Shown in pieces: positions 1 through 9,588 of a stretch of 64,000 nt of DNA. The stretch's first letter is position 1. Every line of letters starts with the position of its first letter. Made by a program: the position numbers and the translations under genes. The notes beneath the pieces are model-generated. The model ran no database searches. It had not been told where the DNA came from and saw only the letters and a list, made by a program, of their open reading frames with translations. The stretch comes from Corynebacterium crudilactis (GTDB lineage Bacteria > Actinomycetota > Actinomycetes > Mycobacteriales > Mycobacteriaceae): contig NZ_CP015622.1 of assembly GCF_001643015.1 (NCBI RefSeq), positions 1,873,358 through 1,937,357 on the forward strand, read 5' to 3'.

Positions 1-223
1 ACATAAAAGCTGCCATGCAATAAGCCAATGTTCCAATGGCAACAACACCAGCGAGGATTCCCGTATTCTCCTGATGCAGCCCCACTCCTAATACCGCACT
101 CAAACTAACAAGGCCGATCACGCTATACAAAGAAACAAGCGCCATCATCACAACCGTGGCCCGGTTTCCCTTCATAGCTCTACGCCACAAAGTCGCCTGT
201 AGTCTCAGCAGAGTTCTCGTCAT
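1..223 (-). CDS. ABC exporter permease, N-terminal part (cut by window edge)
   Basis: Reading the minus strand from the ATG at 221-223 gives an open frame to the window edge, about 74 residues beginning MTRTLLRLQATLWRRAMKG. A basic N-terminus is followed by two hydrophobic segments, as in an ABC-2 type permease. The ATPase gene upstream on the same strand ends only two bases before this start, so the two are surely co-transcribed and form an exporter. The substrate cannot be told from what is visible. Confidence 0.75.
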   Translation of the reverse strand, partial: MTRTLLRLQATLWRRAMKGNRATVVMMALVSLYSVIGLVSLSAVLGVGLHQENTGILAGVVAIGTLAYCMAAFM

Positions 224-225
224 AA

Positions 226-1050
226 TTATGCCCTCCCCTCTGAAGAACCCAACCACGATAGTGATCCTTCCTGCAGTGCCCCGCCGCCTACGATCTCCAC
301 AAAAATATCAGTGAGTGACTTTCCTTTTCGGATCTCATCAACATGACCCGAAACCTCCACGATGCCCTTATTGATAATTGCTACGTGATCACACAATCCT
401 TCAACCAATTCCATGACATGCGAACTCAAAACCACTGTGCCACCAGCTTGTGCAAAGTTTTTCAAAATATGTTGAATCAACCGACCTGAGACAGGATCCA
501 CAGCTTCCAAAGGTTCATCAAGAATAAGGACCTGAGGATTATGGATCAGAGCCTGAGCCAACAAAATCTTCTTCGTCATGCCCGCTGAATAATCCACAAT
601 TTTCTTCGTGCCAGCCTCTGCCAAACCAAGTGCATCCATAAGCTCAACGCTGCGCTGATGCACCAGCTTCTCCTCCAACCCCCGTAACGCACCTACATAA
701 GCTAAAAGCTCCATGCCGGAGAGACGATCAAACACTGGCAGGCCATCAGCCAAAAGCCCCATTGCCCTTTTCGCACCGTCAGGTTCTTCCCATACGTTAT
801 ATCCAGTGATCCACGCACTGCCTTGCGTTGGCCTAATCAGCCCCGTCGCCATGGATAACATCGTTGTTTTACCAGCACCATTAGGTCCTACAATGCCATA
901 AATTGAGCCCTTGGGAATATCTAAATTGATAGTGTTCACCACTGTTGAATTCCCATAGGATTTAGATAAATTTCGGACTGCCAAGGCTTGGGTGGTGGGA
1001 TCATTTGGGCTACTTTGAGGCAACCCTTGCAGCTTTTCAGGCTCAGTCAT
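226..1050 (-). CDS. ABC transporter ATP-binding protein
   Basis: ATPase of a two-gene exporter. Visible motifs are Walker A (GPNGAGKTT), an ABC signature in the degenerate form YSAGMTKK, Walker B (VLILDEPLEAVDP) and the switch His in SSHVMEL, the layout of the CcmA/drug-exporter ATPase class. The frame stays open to a TTG at 1089, but I prefer the ATG at 1048-1050 (MTEPEKLQG), which gives 274 residues and drops a non-conserved N-terminal extension. The permease gene follows after two bases. The signature YSAGM instead of LSGGQ is a known variant of this class. Confidence 0.85.
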   Translation of the reverse strand: MTEPEKLQGLPQSSPNDPTTQALAVRNLSKSYGNSTVVNTINLDIPKGSIYGIVGPNGAGKTTMLSMATGLIRPTQGSAWITGYNVWEEPDGAKRAMGLLADGLPVFDRLSGMELLAYVGALRGLEEKLVHQRSVELMDALGLAEAGTKKIVDYSAGMTKKILLAQALIHNPQVLILDEPLEAVDPVSGRLIQHILKNFAQAGGTVVLSSHVMELVEGLCDHVAIINKGIVEVSGHVDEIRKGKSLTDIFVEIVGGGALQEGSLSWLGSSEGRA

Positions 1051-1162
1051 CTTAAAAAATCTTTCGGCTCTAGAATCCACGAATACCAATCAAAATAAAA
1101 CAATATATTTGACGCTACCAGCCTAAGCTCAGCTCTTCAGAACTTTTTTACCAACAACAAAA

Positions 1163-1195
1163 CCCGCTGTCTTTGCCTTAAGCAAAAACAACGGG
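1163..1195 (-). terminator. Rho-independent terminator after the ABC ATPase/rlmN interval
   Basis: The arms 1163-1176 and 1182-1195 form a 14-bp stem with two G-T pairs and a five-base loop. Read on the minus strand it follows the rlmN stop and is followed by TTTTGTTGTT, so it terminates rlmN before the ABC genes. Confidence 0.8.
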
Positions 1196-1213
1196 CTTAC
1201 ATATTTTTGATGG

Positions 1214-2314
1214 TTAAGCAGATTCCTCAGCGGCAAGCTGACCACACGCGGCAGCAATCTCTTGCCCCTTGGTATCACGCACGGTGCATGGAACACCCTT
1301 GGCAATCACGCGGCGAACAAACTCATCTTGACGCTCCTTAGGAGCAGCATCCCATTTGGATCCAGGAGTTGGGTTCAAAGGAATAAGGTTCACGTGAACA
1401 CGAGAGCCCAAAGCCTTATGCAACTTCTCGCCCAGCATATCCGCACGCCAATCTTGATCATTCACATCACGAATGAGTGCGTACTCAATAGAGACACGAC
1501 GACCGGATTTATCTGCGTAATAACGAGCAGCATCCAACACCTCAGCGACAGACCAGCGGTTATTCACTGGAACAAGAGTGTCACGCAGTTCATCATCTGG
1601 AGTGTGCAAAGAAACAGCAAGAGTAACCGACATGTCTTCGTCGGCAAGCTTCCTGATTGCAGGAGCCAAGCCAACGGTGGAGACAGTCACACTACGCTGG
1701 GAAATGCCAAAGCCTGCAGGGCTTGGCTGCGTAATCTGACGAACCGCAGACACCACGCGCTTGTAGTTAGCAAGTGGCTCGCCCATACCCATGAATACAA
1801 CATTGGAAAGACGACCTCCCTCATCCTGCATCGTCGCAGCTGCATTACGAACCTGATCGACGATTTCGCCGATAGACAAGTTACGATCCAAGCCACCTTG
1901 GCCAGTAGCACAGAATGGACACGCCATGCCGCAACCAGCCTGCGAAGAAATACACAAGGTAGAGCGATCAGAATAACGCATGAGTACAGATTCAAGAAGA
2001 GTTCCATCATGGAGTTTCCACAATGTCTTCTGAGTCTGATCATCATCTGCTTGAACAACACGCAACGGTTCCATCAACGTGGGGAACAAAGCGTCTTTGA
2101 CTTCCTGACGAGCACCTTCAGGCAGGTCCGTCATTGTTAAAGGGTCAGCCTCAAGGCGACCATAGTAGTGTCGTGCGATCTGATTGAGTCGGAATTTGGG
2201 CAAACCCAGCTCTTTCAGAGCCTCCACTCGGGCCTCATCAGTGAGATCCGCAAAGTGGGCTGGGGGCATGCCGCGCTTAGGTGCGTTAAAAACCAGTGGT
2301 ACAGGTGTAGCCAT
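1214..2314 (-). CDS. rlmN: Dual-specificity rRNA/tRNA adenine C2 methyltransferase RlmN
   Basis: Radical SAM enzyme that makes 2-methyladenosine in 23S rRNA (A2503) and in some tRNAs. The 366-residue protein shows the radical SAM cluster motif C128-x3-C132-x2-C135 (CGMACPFC), the GEP-type SAM contact in [13 protein letters not shown], and the C-terminal region [11 protein letters not shown] with the Cys that forms the transient protein-RNA bond in this family. Length is normal. It stands alone, with a terminator downstream and a divergent membrane-protein gene upstream. Confidence 0.97.
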   Translation of the reverse strand: MATPVPLVFNAPKRGMPPAHFADLTDEARVEALKELGLPKFRLNQIARHYYGRLEADPLTMTDLPEGARQEVKDALFPTLMEPLRVVQADDDQTQKTLWKLHDGTLLESVLMRYSDRSTLCISSQAGCGMACPFCATGQGGLDRNLSIGEIVDQVRNAAATMQDEGGRLSNVVFMGMGEPLANYKRVVSAVRQITQPSPAGFGISQRSVTVSTVGLAPAIRKLADEDMSVTLAVSLHTPDDELRDTLVPVNNRWSVAEVLDAARYYADKSGRRVSIEYALIRDVNDQDWRADMLGEKLHKALGSRVHVNLIPLNPTPGSKWDAAPKERQDEFVRRVIAKGVPCTVRDTKGQEIAAACGQLAAEESA

Positions 2315-2406
2315 AATGTGCCTATTCTTTCAGATGTTATGTAATTGTTGAACTTATTGAGCGAGTTTAGGTAGCGAAAAGGAGATTCTACGAGTTCAAT
2401 AGCTGT

Positions 2407-2886
2407 ATGAGCAATAAACCAGTGGATCCTTATGAGACCAACCCAGACAACCTTCCCACCGGTTTAGACCCAGCATACGAGGGTAACAACCAATACGGTA
2501 TGGAAGAAATTTCCGCTGAGCATCAGGTGACTGCAAACACACCTGCGATTCAAGAAGAACCTGCTTACTCTGATGCCGAATCTAAGCCTCAGACTAAGCG
2601 AAACACCAAGAAAACAGACACGATTGTAGTACCAAAGCAAACTCTTGCTGGCGGAACTTGGGTGGCTCTTATCGTCGGCGCAATCTTGTTGATTGTGCTT
2701 TTGGTCTTCATCATGCAGAACCAAACCAACGTAGAGCTTAACCTTTTTGCATGGTCCTTCCAATTCCCGGCAGGCATCGGATTCCTCCTCGCAGCAATCA
2801 CCGGTGCGCTGATTATGGCGTTGGTGGGCGGAGTGCGCATGTTTGAGTACCGTCGCCAACTGCGAAAGATCCGCAAGGCATTGTAA
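2407..2886 (+). CDS. LapA-domain (DUF1049) membrane protein
   Basis: A 159-residue protein: a polar, acidic N-terminal half (residues 1-78) followed by two transmembrane helices at about 80-105 and 117-140, then a basic cytoplasmic tail (YRRQLRKIRKAL). The two-helix unit, with NQTNVELNLFAWSF between the helices, matches the LapA/DUF1049 family, in which a short loop and basic tail are typical. The long polar N-terminus is usual for actinobacterial members. Its role in Corynebacterium is not established. It is divergent from rlmN and converges on cdsA. Confidence 0.8.
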   Translation: MSNKPVDPYETNPDNLPTGLDPAYEGNNQYGMEEISAEHQVTANTPAIQEEPAYSDAESKPQTKRNTKKTDTIVVPKQTLAGGTWVALIVGAILLIVLLVFIMQNQTNVELNLFAWSFQFPAGIGFLLAAITGALIMALVGGVRMFEYRRQLRKIRKAL

Positions 2887-2919
2887 AACTGGTTTAAAGT
2901 TGTTCAACCTAAAAAACCA

Positions 2920-2966
2920 AAGGCGTTGTGTAAGGCAATCTAGAATTTTGCCCCACACAACGCCTT
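2920..2966. terminator. Bidirectional terminator between LapA gene and cdsA
   Basis: Perfect 12-bp arms, AAGGCGTTGTGT at 2920-2931 and its complement at 2955-2966, with a 23-base loop. T-rich stretches follow on both sides (CTTCTTCTACTTCT on plus, GGTTTTTTAGG on minus), so it can stop both converging transcripts. Confidence 0.8.
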
Positions 2967-2981
2967 CTTCTACTTCTGTCA

Positions 2982-3875
2982 CTAAGCAGGGTAAGAACTG
3001 CTCACTACGCTCAAGATCAACCATGTCACCATTGCAGCCGGCAACATGCCATCTAGGCGATCCATAAGACCACCATGACCAGGCAAGAGATTCGACATAT
3101 CCTTGATGCCTAAATCACGCTTAAATTGCGATTCCACCAAGTCTCCAAGGGTGGCACACACAACCAACGCGCAACCAAGGACGACACCTAACCACCAATG
3201 GTGATGAAGCAAGAAATGGACGCACAAGGCACCTGTAATCGCGCCCAATAAGATAGATCCGGCAAATCCTTCCCAAGACTTCTTTGGACTTACCAAAGGC
3301 GCCATGGGGTGAGATCCGAAAAACACACCTGCAATATAGCCACCAATATCAGATGCGACTACACACAGCATGAAAGTCAGGATAAAGAAGGTTCCAGGGA
3401 CGGAATTATTTTCCATCAACGACAGCATGGCTGCAAAACTGCCGAAAAGAGGAATCCACGTGAGCACAAAGATGCCCACCGATGTATCCCTAAGATAATT
3501 GCGGGCTTCTTTTTCCGCACCGTTATAGAAGATCCTAAAATACATCAGCACCAAAACAGTAGCTACAAATGACGCCAAAATACCCATGGTGCCAAACGGC
3601 CACGATAACCAGATTATGGCTTGTCCGCCAATAATCATGATCGGCATTGGAAGGTGATAGCCGCTTTCCTTCAGACGGCTACCAACCTCCCATGTAGCTG
3701 CAGCCATGAATCCTGCCACAAGGATGTACCATCCCCACGGACTCAAAACGATGCCTAGAAGAACCAAAAGTCCCAGACCGACGCCTACACCTACCGCTGC
3801 CTTAAGATCTCTACCCGCGTTATTTTTGGGTTTGGGCATCCGCATGGACCGGTGGTGTTGCTCCGGTTCAGTCAT
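2982..3875 (-). CDS. cdsA: Phosphatidate cytidylyltransferase CdsA
   Basis: Makes CDP-diacylglycerol from phosphatidic acid and CTP, the precursor of phosphatidylinositol (and hence PIMs), phosphatidylglycerol and cardiolipin. The 297-residue integral membrane protein has about eight hydrophobic segments after a basic N-terminus and carries the CdsA signature near the C-terminus (KRDLGIKDMSNLLPGHGGLM then DRLDG). It is the last gene of the pyrH-frr-cdsA series, 157 bases after frr. Confidence 0.96.
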   Translation of the reverse strand: MTEPEQHHRSMRMPKPKNNAGRDLKAAVGVGVGLGLLVLLGIVLSPWGWYILVAGFMAAATWEVGSRLKESGYHLPMPIMIIGGQAIIWLSWPFGTMGILASFVATVLVLMYFRIFYNGAEKEARNYLRDTSVGIFVLTWIPLFGSFAAMLSLMENNSVPGTFFILTFMLCVVASDIGGYIAGVFFGSHPMAPLVSPKKSWEGFAGSILLGAITGALCVHFLLHHHWWLGVVLGCALVVCATLGDLVESQFKRDLGIKDMSNLLPGHGGLMDRLDGMLPAAMVTWLILSVVSSSYPA

Positions 3876-4032
3876 CGGTTCTCCTTGAAGTTTCTAACAA
3901 TGTCACTGTAGATGGTGCCAGTATTTTCGGAAAAATTCTCCCAAACACTCCAGCAAACAAAAGAAAGCGTCGTTTCTCCGCCCAATCGACGTTGAAACGA
4001 CGTATTTTCTGTCTCATTGAAATAAAAGGTCT

Positions 4033-4590
4033 TTAGACCTCCATCAATTCCTTTTCCTTGCGAGCTACAACTTCATCGACCTGCACGACGAAGCCAGCTG
4101 TAACCTTATCTAGTTCTTTTTCTGCTGCCTGTACTTCATCTTCGCCAGCATCGCCATCTTTTTGCAGCTTCTTCAGCTGATCCATGCCCTTGCGGCGGAC
4201 ATTACGGATAGCAATCTTTCCGTCTTCGCCCTTGCCCTTAGCCAACTTAACCATATCCTTACGACGCTCTTCGGTGAGCTGAGGAATAGTGACGCGCAAT
4301 ACTTGGCCGTCATTGGTTGGGTTAACACCAAGATCAGAGTTACGAATTGCATTCTCAATGACCTGCATAGACGTCATCTCGTAAGGCTTGATAATCAGCA
4401 TGCGAGGTTCTGGAACTGAAATGCTTGACATCTGAGTGATTGGAGTGGGTACACCGTAGTACTCAGCCATGACACCATTAAACATCGCCGGGTTAGCACG
4501 GCCTGTTCGGATGGTGGTCAAGTCTTCGCGGGTGTGCTCGACCGTTGCGGTCATGCGTTCTTCTGCTTCGAACAGAATTTCATCAATCAT
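4033..4590 (-). CDS. frr: Ribosome recycling factor
   Basis: RRF splits post-termination ribosomes together with EF-G. At 185 residues it has standard length and the family hallmarks: N-terminal helix with [29 protein letters not shown] in the hinge domain, and the C-terminal helix with [15 protein letters not shown]. It lies 91 bases after pyrH on the same strand, the conserved pyrH-frr pair of bacteria. Confidence 0.98.
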   Translation of the reverse strand: MIDEILFEAEERMTATVEHTREDLTTIRTGRANPAMFNGVMAEYYGVPTPITQMSSISVPEPRMLIIKPYEMTSMQVIENAIRNSDLGVNPTNDGQVLRVTIPQLTEERRKDMVKLAKGKGEDGKIAIRNVRRKGMDQLKKLQKDGDAGEDEVQAAEKELDKVTAGFVVQVDEVVARKEKELMEV

Positions 4591-4681
4591 GTTTTCACTC
4601 CTGTGTTTTTAGCAGTGTGGATACTAGTGATAGCTTATCGTTGCCACGCGTGGATCCACGCTGTTCATACCAATTAATGTA

Positions 4682-5413
4682 TCAGGACTCTACGAGAGTA
4701 CCGATACGCTCACCGTTGATAGCACGAGCAATATTGCCTTCTGTTAGCAAGTTGAACACCAAGATTGGCATCTTATTGTCCATGCACAGGCTGAATGCAG
4801 TTGCATCTGCAACCTTAAGGCCCTTTTCAATGACTTCCTTAGGGGAAATCTCAGTAAACAGCTCAGCATCAGGATTGGTGCGTGGGTCATCGCTGTATAC
4901 GCCGTCGACGGCCTTAGCCATCAGCAATACATCACAGCTAATTTCCAATGCACGCTGTGCAGCGGTGGTATCTGTGGAGAAATATGGCATACCCATGCCT
5001 GCGCCAAAGATGACTACGCGACCCTTTTCCAGGTGACGCTCAGCACGAAGTGGAAGATATGGTTCCGCAACCTGTGCCATGTTGATAGCGGTCTGCACAC
5101 GGCACTCGACGCCATGCTGCCCAAGGAAATCCTGCAGCGCAAGGCAATTCATTACCGTGCCAAGCATTCCCATGTAGTCGGAGCGAGCTCGGTCCATTCC
5201 GCGCTGCTGAAGTTCAGCTCCGCGGAAGAAGTTGCCGCCACCAATAACAACTGCGATCTCTGCGCCGCCCTTAGCGACTTCGGCGATCTGGCGCGCGACA
5301 TTATCTACGACATCAGGATCGATGCCGACCTTGCCACCACCAAACATTTCACCTCCGAGCTTTAACATCACTCGTTTGTATCCGGTACGGGGTTGTTCAC
5401 TCGAGGTGGTCAC
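4682..5413 (-). CDS. pyrH: UMP kinase
   Basis: Amino-acid-kinase-fold UMP kinase of pyrimidine nucleotide synthesis. Motifs include [11 protein letters not shown] (phosphate binding), [10 protein letters not shown] and [15 protein letters not shown]-like segments. The frame is open upstream to 5452, but I place the start at the GTG at 5411-5413 ([11 protein letters not shown]), because AAAGGAG lies nine bases upstream; this gives 243 residues. It is followed by frr. The 325-base stretch 5414-5738 up to tsf holds the pyrH leader and the tsf terminator and no gene that I can support. Confidence 0.95.
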   Translation of the reverse strand: MTTSSEQPRTGYKRVMLKLGGEMFGGGKVGIDPDVVDNVARQIAEVAKGGAEIAVVIGGGNFFRGAELQQRGMDRARSDYMGMLGTVMNCLALQDFLGQHGVECRVQTAINMAQVAEPYLPLRAERHLEKGRVVIFGAGMGMPYFSTDTTAAQRALEISCDVLLMAKAVDGVYSDDPRTNPDAELFTEISPKEVIEKGLKVADATAFSLCMDNKMPILVFNLLTEGNIARAINGERIGTLVES

Positions 5414-5700
5414 CGTGGTGTTCTCCTTTAGTAGGGGTTTTGCCAACCGCATTTAACATCAGCCACAGGGTGCTCCCGATGCCCCGCAACAATTTAATTG
5501 CCACGATGACAGAATCAGAGCACCCCCTATTCCTGGGATTCGATCTTACATCGCTCCGTGCATTCAATGCGGAAAGCCTAGGGTTTTAGCGCAATAAGTT
5601 GTTAAAAAACTACTCCACGCAGAATGAAGCCCCACGCACCTGTAGCGATACGCGGGGCAATTCTTTAAAATTTTAAGTTTCATTCAAAACTTAAAAACTC

Positions 5701-5727
5701 TATGTGGGAATCAAAAACTCCCACATA
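5701..5727 (-). terminator. Rho-independent terminator of tsf
   Basis: A perfect 9-bp stem (TATGTGGGA at 5701-5709, complement at 5719-5727) with a nine-base loop lies 12 bases after the tsf stop. On the minus strand it is followed by GAGTTTTTAAG. Confidence 0.85.
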
Positions 5728-5738
5728 CGTTAAAAGGC

Positions 5739-6566
5739 TTAAGCCTGGCCAACCTCGAAGCGAGCGAAGGAGGTAACAGTAGCGCCTGCCTCTTCCAGCA
5801 GAGCCTTAACGGTCTTCTTGCTGTCAGAAACGGAAGCCTGCTCAAGCAGAACGTTTTCCTTGTAGAAGCCGTTCAGACGACCTTCAACGATCTTAGGGAT
5901 AGCCTGCTCTGGCTTGCCCTCTTCACGAGTGATCTGCTCAGCGATGGAGCGTTCCTTCTCGATAATCTCAGCAGGAACGTCCTCACGGGTGAGGTAAGAA
6001 GCCTTCAGAGCAGCAATCTGCATTGCAGCCTGACGTGCAGCTGCCTCAGCAACTTCACCTTCGCCAGAGAATGCAACCAAAACGCCAACTGCTGGTGGCA
6101 GGTCAGCGGAACGCTGGTGGAGGTAAACAGCGGTCTTGTCACCCTCGAGGGTAGCTGCGCGACGAAGCTCAAGCTTCTCGCCGATCTTTGCAGAGAATTC
6201 CTGCAGTGCAGCGTCAGCGGACTGTCCATCCACGTCAACTGCTGCAAGCTCTTCTTGGGAGTTAGCCTTTGCAGCTGCAGCAGCTGCAGCTACCTTTGCA
6301 GCGAATTCCTTGAAGTCAGCGTTCTTTGCAACGAAGTCAGTCTCAGAGTTGACCTCAATCATGGTGTTGCCAGAAACTGCAACAAGACCCTCGGTTGCGT
6401 TACGCTCTGCGCGCTTTCCGACATCCTTTGCGCCCTTGACGCGCAGGATCTCAACAGCCTTGTCGAAGTCGCCAGCGGACTCCTCCAGTGCCTTCTTGCA
6501 GTCGAGCATGCCGGAACCGGTGAGTTCGCGGAGCTTCTTAACATCCGCAGCGGTGTAGTTCGCCAT
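5739..6566 (-). CDS. tsf: Elongation factor Ts
   Basis: Guanine nucleotide exchange factor for EF-Tu. The 275-residue protein starts [20 protein letters not shown] with the TS-N domain, continues through [10 protein letters not shown], and carries the core exchange region ([14 protein letters not shown]) and the [19 protein letters not shown] segment. Length is typical. It follows rpsB with a terminator hairpin between them, so part of its expression may be read-through from rpsB. Confidence 0.98.
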   Translation of the reverse strand: MANYTAADVKKLRELTGSGMLDCKKALEESAGDFDKAVEILRVKGAKDVGKRAERNATEGLVAVSGNTMIEVNSETDFVAKNADFKEFAAKVAAAAAAAKANSQEELAAVDVDGQSADAALQEFSAKIGEKLELRRAATLEGDKTAVYLHQRSADLPPAVGVLVAFSGEGEVAEAAARQAAMQIAALKASYLTREDVPAEIIEKERSIAEQITREEGKPEQAIPKIVEGRLNGFYKENVLLEQASVSDSKKTVKALLEEAGATVTSFARFEVGQA

Positions 6567-6710
6567 TACGGGGCGATCCTCCTTATGTATGGATAATTAA
6601 TGCTATACAAGCTTAGGTTAGGACACGGTAGTCCTACCCGCCCGTCTAAAAAGTGATCGTACATGCAATCAGTCGATCACGTGGCGACATGGGCGGGGTG
6701 GCTGCCCAAA

Positions 6711-6766
6711 AAGCCCCCACGGCGATGAAATTTTAAAAGTCAAAGTTCCATTGTCGTGGGGGCTTT
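6711..6766 (-). terminator. Terminator between rpsB and tsf
   Basis: Long stem with arms at 6711-6728 and 6748-6766 (core AAGCCCCCACG paired with CGTGGGGGCTT), followed on the minus strand by CTTTTTGGG. It lies about 40 bases after the rpsB stop and probably attenuates read-through into tsf. Confidence 0.8.
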
Positions 6767-6807
6767 AAGTAGGTCAGCAAACAGCAAATGCTGTAAAGAG
6801 GGGCAGC

Positions 6808-7614
6808 TTACTCAGCTGCTGGTGCCTCTTCAGCCTCTACTGCTGGTGCCTCTACTGCTGGTGCTTCTTCAGCCTCAGGCTTTGCTTCGCCTGCTGCATC
6901 CTTAGCAGCTGCAAGCTGACGCTCTTCGCGTGCCTTCTTGCCTTCTACCACAGCGGTGGAGATGACGCGGGAAAGCAGTGCGGTGGAGCGGATAGCGTCG
7001 TCGTTACCAGGAACTGGGAAGTCAACGACATCAGGATCACAGTTGGTGTCCAAGATGGCAACAACTGGGATGTTCAGCTTGTGAGCCTCAGCAACCGCAA
7101 TGTGCTCCTTGTTGGTATCGATGATCCACAGTGCGGAAGGCACGCGGGTCATTTCAGAGATACCACCGAGGACGCGCTCCAGCTTGGTGCGCTCACGGGT
7201 CAACATGAGGATTTCGCGCTTGGTGCGACCCTCGTAGCCGTTTTCTGCAGCATCCATAGCCTGCAGTTCCTTCATGCGGCTCAGACGCTTAGAAACGGTC
7301 TGGAAGTTGGTCAGCATACCGCCAAGCCAACGGTGGTTCACGTAAGGCATGCCAACGCGGTCTGCCTCAACCTGAACAGCTTCCTGAGCCTGCTTCTTGG
7401 TGCCAACGAAAAGAACGGTGCCGCCGTGGGCAACGGTCTCCTTGACGAACTCGAAAGCCTGATCGATGTAGGTCAGGGTCTGCTGAAGGTCAATGATGTA
7501 GATGCCATTGCGCTCGGTGAAGATGAAACGACGCATCTTCGGGTTCCAGCGGCGGGTCTGGTGGCCAAAGTGCACACCAGCATCGAGAAGCTCTCGCATG
7601 GTTACGACTGCCAT
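6808..7614 (-). CDS. rpsB: 30S ribosomal protein S2
   Basis: S2 of the small subunit, 268 residues. Starts [20 protein letters not shown] and contains the S2 signature regions ([59 protein letters not shown]). The strong ribosome binding site AAAGGGG lies seven bases before the ATG. After about residue 228 the C-terminus is an Ala/Glu/Pro-rich tail with a near-repeat of [13 protein letters not shown], longer than E. coli S2 and common in actinobacteria. Confidence 0.98.
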   Translation of the reverse strand: MAVVTMRELLDAGVHFGHQTRRWNPKMRRFIFTERNGIYIIDLQQTLTYIDQAFEFVKETVAHGGTVLFVGTKKQAQEAVQVEADRVGMPYVNHRWLGGMLTNFQTVSKRLSRMKELQAMDAAENGYEGRTKREILMLTRERTKLERVLGGISEMTRVPSALWIIDTNKEHIAVAEAHKLNIPVVAILDTNCDPDVVDFPVPGNDDAIRSTALLSRVISTAVVEGKKAREERQLAAAKDAAGEAKPEAEEAPAVEAPAVEAEEAPAAE

Positions 7615-7660
7615 GTTAAGCCCCTTTCATTAAGTCTAAGGGTTTCGGTTTTGGAAATTT

Positions 7661-7681
7661 GTGCAGGTTTTTATCCTGCAC
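7661..7681 (-). promoter_or_regulatory. Hairpin in the rpsB leader; 7615-8008 interval
   Basis: The 394 bases between rpsB and the divergent M23-like gene hold no gene I can support. A perfect 7-bp hairpin (GTGCAGG at 7661-7667, CCTGCAC at 7675-7681, seven-base T-rich loop) sits about 47 bases upstream of the rpsB start and would be part of its 5' leader. The leader role is inference; autoregulation of S2 through leader RNA is known in other bacteria, but I see no recognised motif here. Confidence 0.35.
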
Positions 7682-8008
7682 CCTAGCGATGGTTTCCCAG
7701 CTCAACACCCTAAAACTCAAAAGAGTTCTTTGGGACCTTGTTGTTCCAGAGTTGAAATAATATTCAACGCCATCGCGCGTAGTCAGTTGAAAAAATGGAA
7801 CTTTCCTTGCCCTAAGGCATAACAAAGCACAATTCAGACACACTGCTGTCGACAAGCCTACATGCCTTGACCTGCATTCCCAAACGCTCCAATGGCTCTT
7901 GTGAATCAATCAAATATTGCTGCTTAACATCTGCCCCATCTCTCTCATAATCCACAGCCGCGCCCCAACACTATGGACACCACTCATGCGTCCAATAAGG
8001 CTAAGCAT

Positions 8009-8491
8009 ATGAACATACGATGCAGATGGATTCTCGGACTCTCCTTTTTTCTGACGGTTTTACTAACTCCCTCACTAGCTCATGCATATGTCAATCCAGC
8101 TACCGGCGAAGACAAGGCAGGAATAGTGCTGCGCGGATTCGACAAACCTGCCCAAAATTGGCTTCCAGGACACCGCGGTGTGGATCTTCCATTAGAAATT
8201 GGGGCGCACGTACTAGCCAGCAATTCAGGAACAGTTGCTTTCGCCGGAACAGTTGTAGGAACACCCACCATGTCGATTGATCACGGAGACGGAATCAGGA
8301 CTACGTATCAACCAGTTCACGCTCACCTGAACGTTGGAGATCCCATAGAAAAAGGTGAGGTGATTGGAACTCTCGGGCATCCAACCACATCATTTCCAGG
8401 ACTTCAATGGGGCGCAAAAATTGACGAAGACTACATCAATCCACTTTCGCTTCTCCCCCGACCAACCATCAGACTTAAAGCAATCCACTAA
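8009..8491 (+). CDS. Secreted M23/LytM-like protein, probably without peptidase activity
   Basis: 160 residues from the ATG at 8009 (AAGG nine bases upstream; an in-frame ATG at 7973 would add 12 residues before the signal peptide). A signal peptide ends at SLAHA (residues 22-26). The rest is an M23 domain of the Rv2891-like type: GHRGVD supplies the first His/Asp zinc ligands, followed by the GxVxFAG turn, YQPVHAHLNVGD and IGTLGHP. The usual LHWG motif, whose His is the third zinc ligand, reads LQWG (Gln codon CAA at 8405-8407). It is therefore likely a non-catalytic LytM factor that binds peptidoglycan or activates another hydrolase. It converges on xerC with a four-base overlap. Confidence 0.85.
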   Translation: MNIRCRWILGLSFFLTVLLTPSLAHAYVNPATGEDKAGIVLRGFDKPAQNWLPGHRGVDLPLEIGAHVLASNSGTVAFAGTVVGTPTMSIDHGDGIRTTYQPVHAHLNVGDPIEKGEVIGTLGHPTTSFPGLQWGAKIDEDYINPLSLLPRPTIRLKAIH

Positions 8492-9435
8492 GCACGTGGA
8501 TGCGCTTTATTAAAAGCTTCAAGCAATCTTTTATTACTAACGTGAGTGTAAATTTGAGTAGTTTGCATTGAAGAATGCCCCAATAATTCTTGAACCTGTC
8601 GAAGATCCGCACCACCATCAAGAAGGTGCGTAGCCGCTGTATGACGCAACGAGTGCGGGGAAAGGTGCTCAACACCGGTCACTTTTGCAGCTTTGTCCAC
8701 AATCCTTCGGACCTGCCTAGCATTTATTCGTTGCCCCCTGACGCCAACAAAAAGCGCATTCGTATTCTGCGCCATCTCATTTCGAACCTCCATCCAGCTT
8801 TTTAAAGCCATATGGGCAGCTTCACCAAATGGGACGACACGTTCCTTATCACCCTTGCCAAGCACTCGAATCATCCGTCGGCCATGATCGATATCTAGCA
8901 AATCTATTCCACATAATTCCGCGACGCGGATACCTGTGGCATACAGCAATTCTAAAATTGCTGAATCTCTTAAGAATTCTTCCGCACTTGCAGAAGCAGC
9001 ATTTTCCACGAACTCACTAGCCTGCTGTTCCCCTAAAATTTTCGGCAGGTCTCGATTAATTTTCGGAGAAACTAATCGGGCAGCTGCATCAGTCTTGAGA
9101 TACCCATTTTTCTGAGCCCAAGAAGAAAAAGCCTTAGCTGAAGCCGTACGTCTAGCAAGTGTCGCTCGAGACTTTCCTTCTTCAACCGCAACCCCCATCC
9201 ACTGACGCAGATATGGCAGCGTGAAATTATCGATGCCCCTTATCGCTTCTGACATGGAGTAAAGATCCGACCGGTAGCCACGGATAGTCGCCGAAGATCT
9301 ACCCACAACAAGGTCAAGATGCTCACAGAAATCATCAATCAGCGTATGTAATTGTGCCATCGAAACCGAACTTGAAGCGCCAGATGGTGACACGTTCTTA
9401 TCCGAACGTGCCACCATCTTTTTTGACTCACCCAT
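8488..9435 (-). CDS. xerC: Tyrosine recombinase XerC
   Basis: Partner of XerD in resolving chromosome dimers at dif. The 315-residue protein has the N-terminal SAM-like DNA-binding domain and all catalytic residues: R170 (ATGIRVAEL), K194 (GKGDKERV), H261 and R264 (SPHSLRHTAATHLL), H287 (LLGHSSM) and nucleophile Y296 (QIYTHV). Placement beside dprA/comM is conserved in actinobacteria, so I call it chromosomal XerC and not a mobile-element integrase. The frame could also start at Met7 (MVARSDK). The 153 bases up to dprA hold no gene. Confidence 0.93.
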   Translation of the reverse strand: MGESKKMVARSDKNVSPSGASSSVSMAQLHTLIDDFCEHLDLVVGRSSATIRGYRSDLYSMSEAIRGIDNFTLPYLRQWMGVAVEEGKSRATLARRTASAKAFSSWAQKNGYLKTDAAARLVSPKINRDLPKILGEQQASEFVENAASASAEEFLRDSAILELLYATGIRVAELCGIDLLDIDHGRRMIRVLGKGDKERVVPFGEAAHMALKSWMEVRNEMAQNTNALFVGVRGQRINARQVRRIVDKAAKVTGVEHLSPHSLRHTAATHLLDGGADLRQVQELLGHSSMQTTQIYTHVSNKRLLEAFNKAHPRA

Positions 9436-9588
9436 AGTGCTAACCCTAGCGCGATGCCACTCAATGCTCGTAGAGGAACATCACCCAACAGCCTTCAAGG
9501 AACCAGCCCGTACCTTAAAAACCATACTTAGGCTTGCCTCACATACAGTATCTTTCGGTTCGGAACCCCGCAACCTTTTCAACAATTT

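Noticed and set aside
1262-2140. Long plus-strand frame of 292 codons opposite rlmN
   Set aside because: It is antisense to a well-conserved gene, has no ribosome site and encodes no recognisable protein.
2464-3024. 186-codon minus-strand frame opposite the LapA-domain gene
   Set aside because: It is a shadow of the coding strand and spans the terminator at 2920-2966.
7616-7909. 97-codon minus-strand frame upstream of rpsB
   Set aside because: It covers the rpsB leader and its ribosome binding region, with low-complexity translation and no start signal.
8488-9435. XerC as the integrase of a mobile element
   Set aside because: Neighbours are dprA, comM and yraN in the usual chromosomal order, with no attachment repeats or phage genes.
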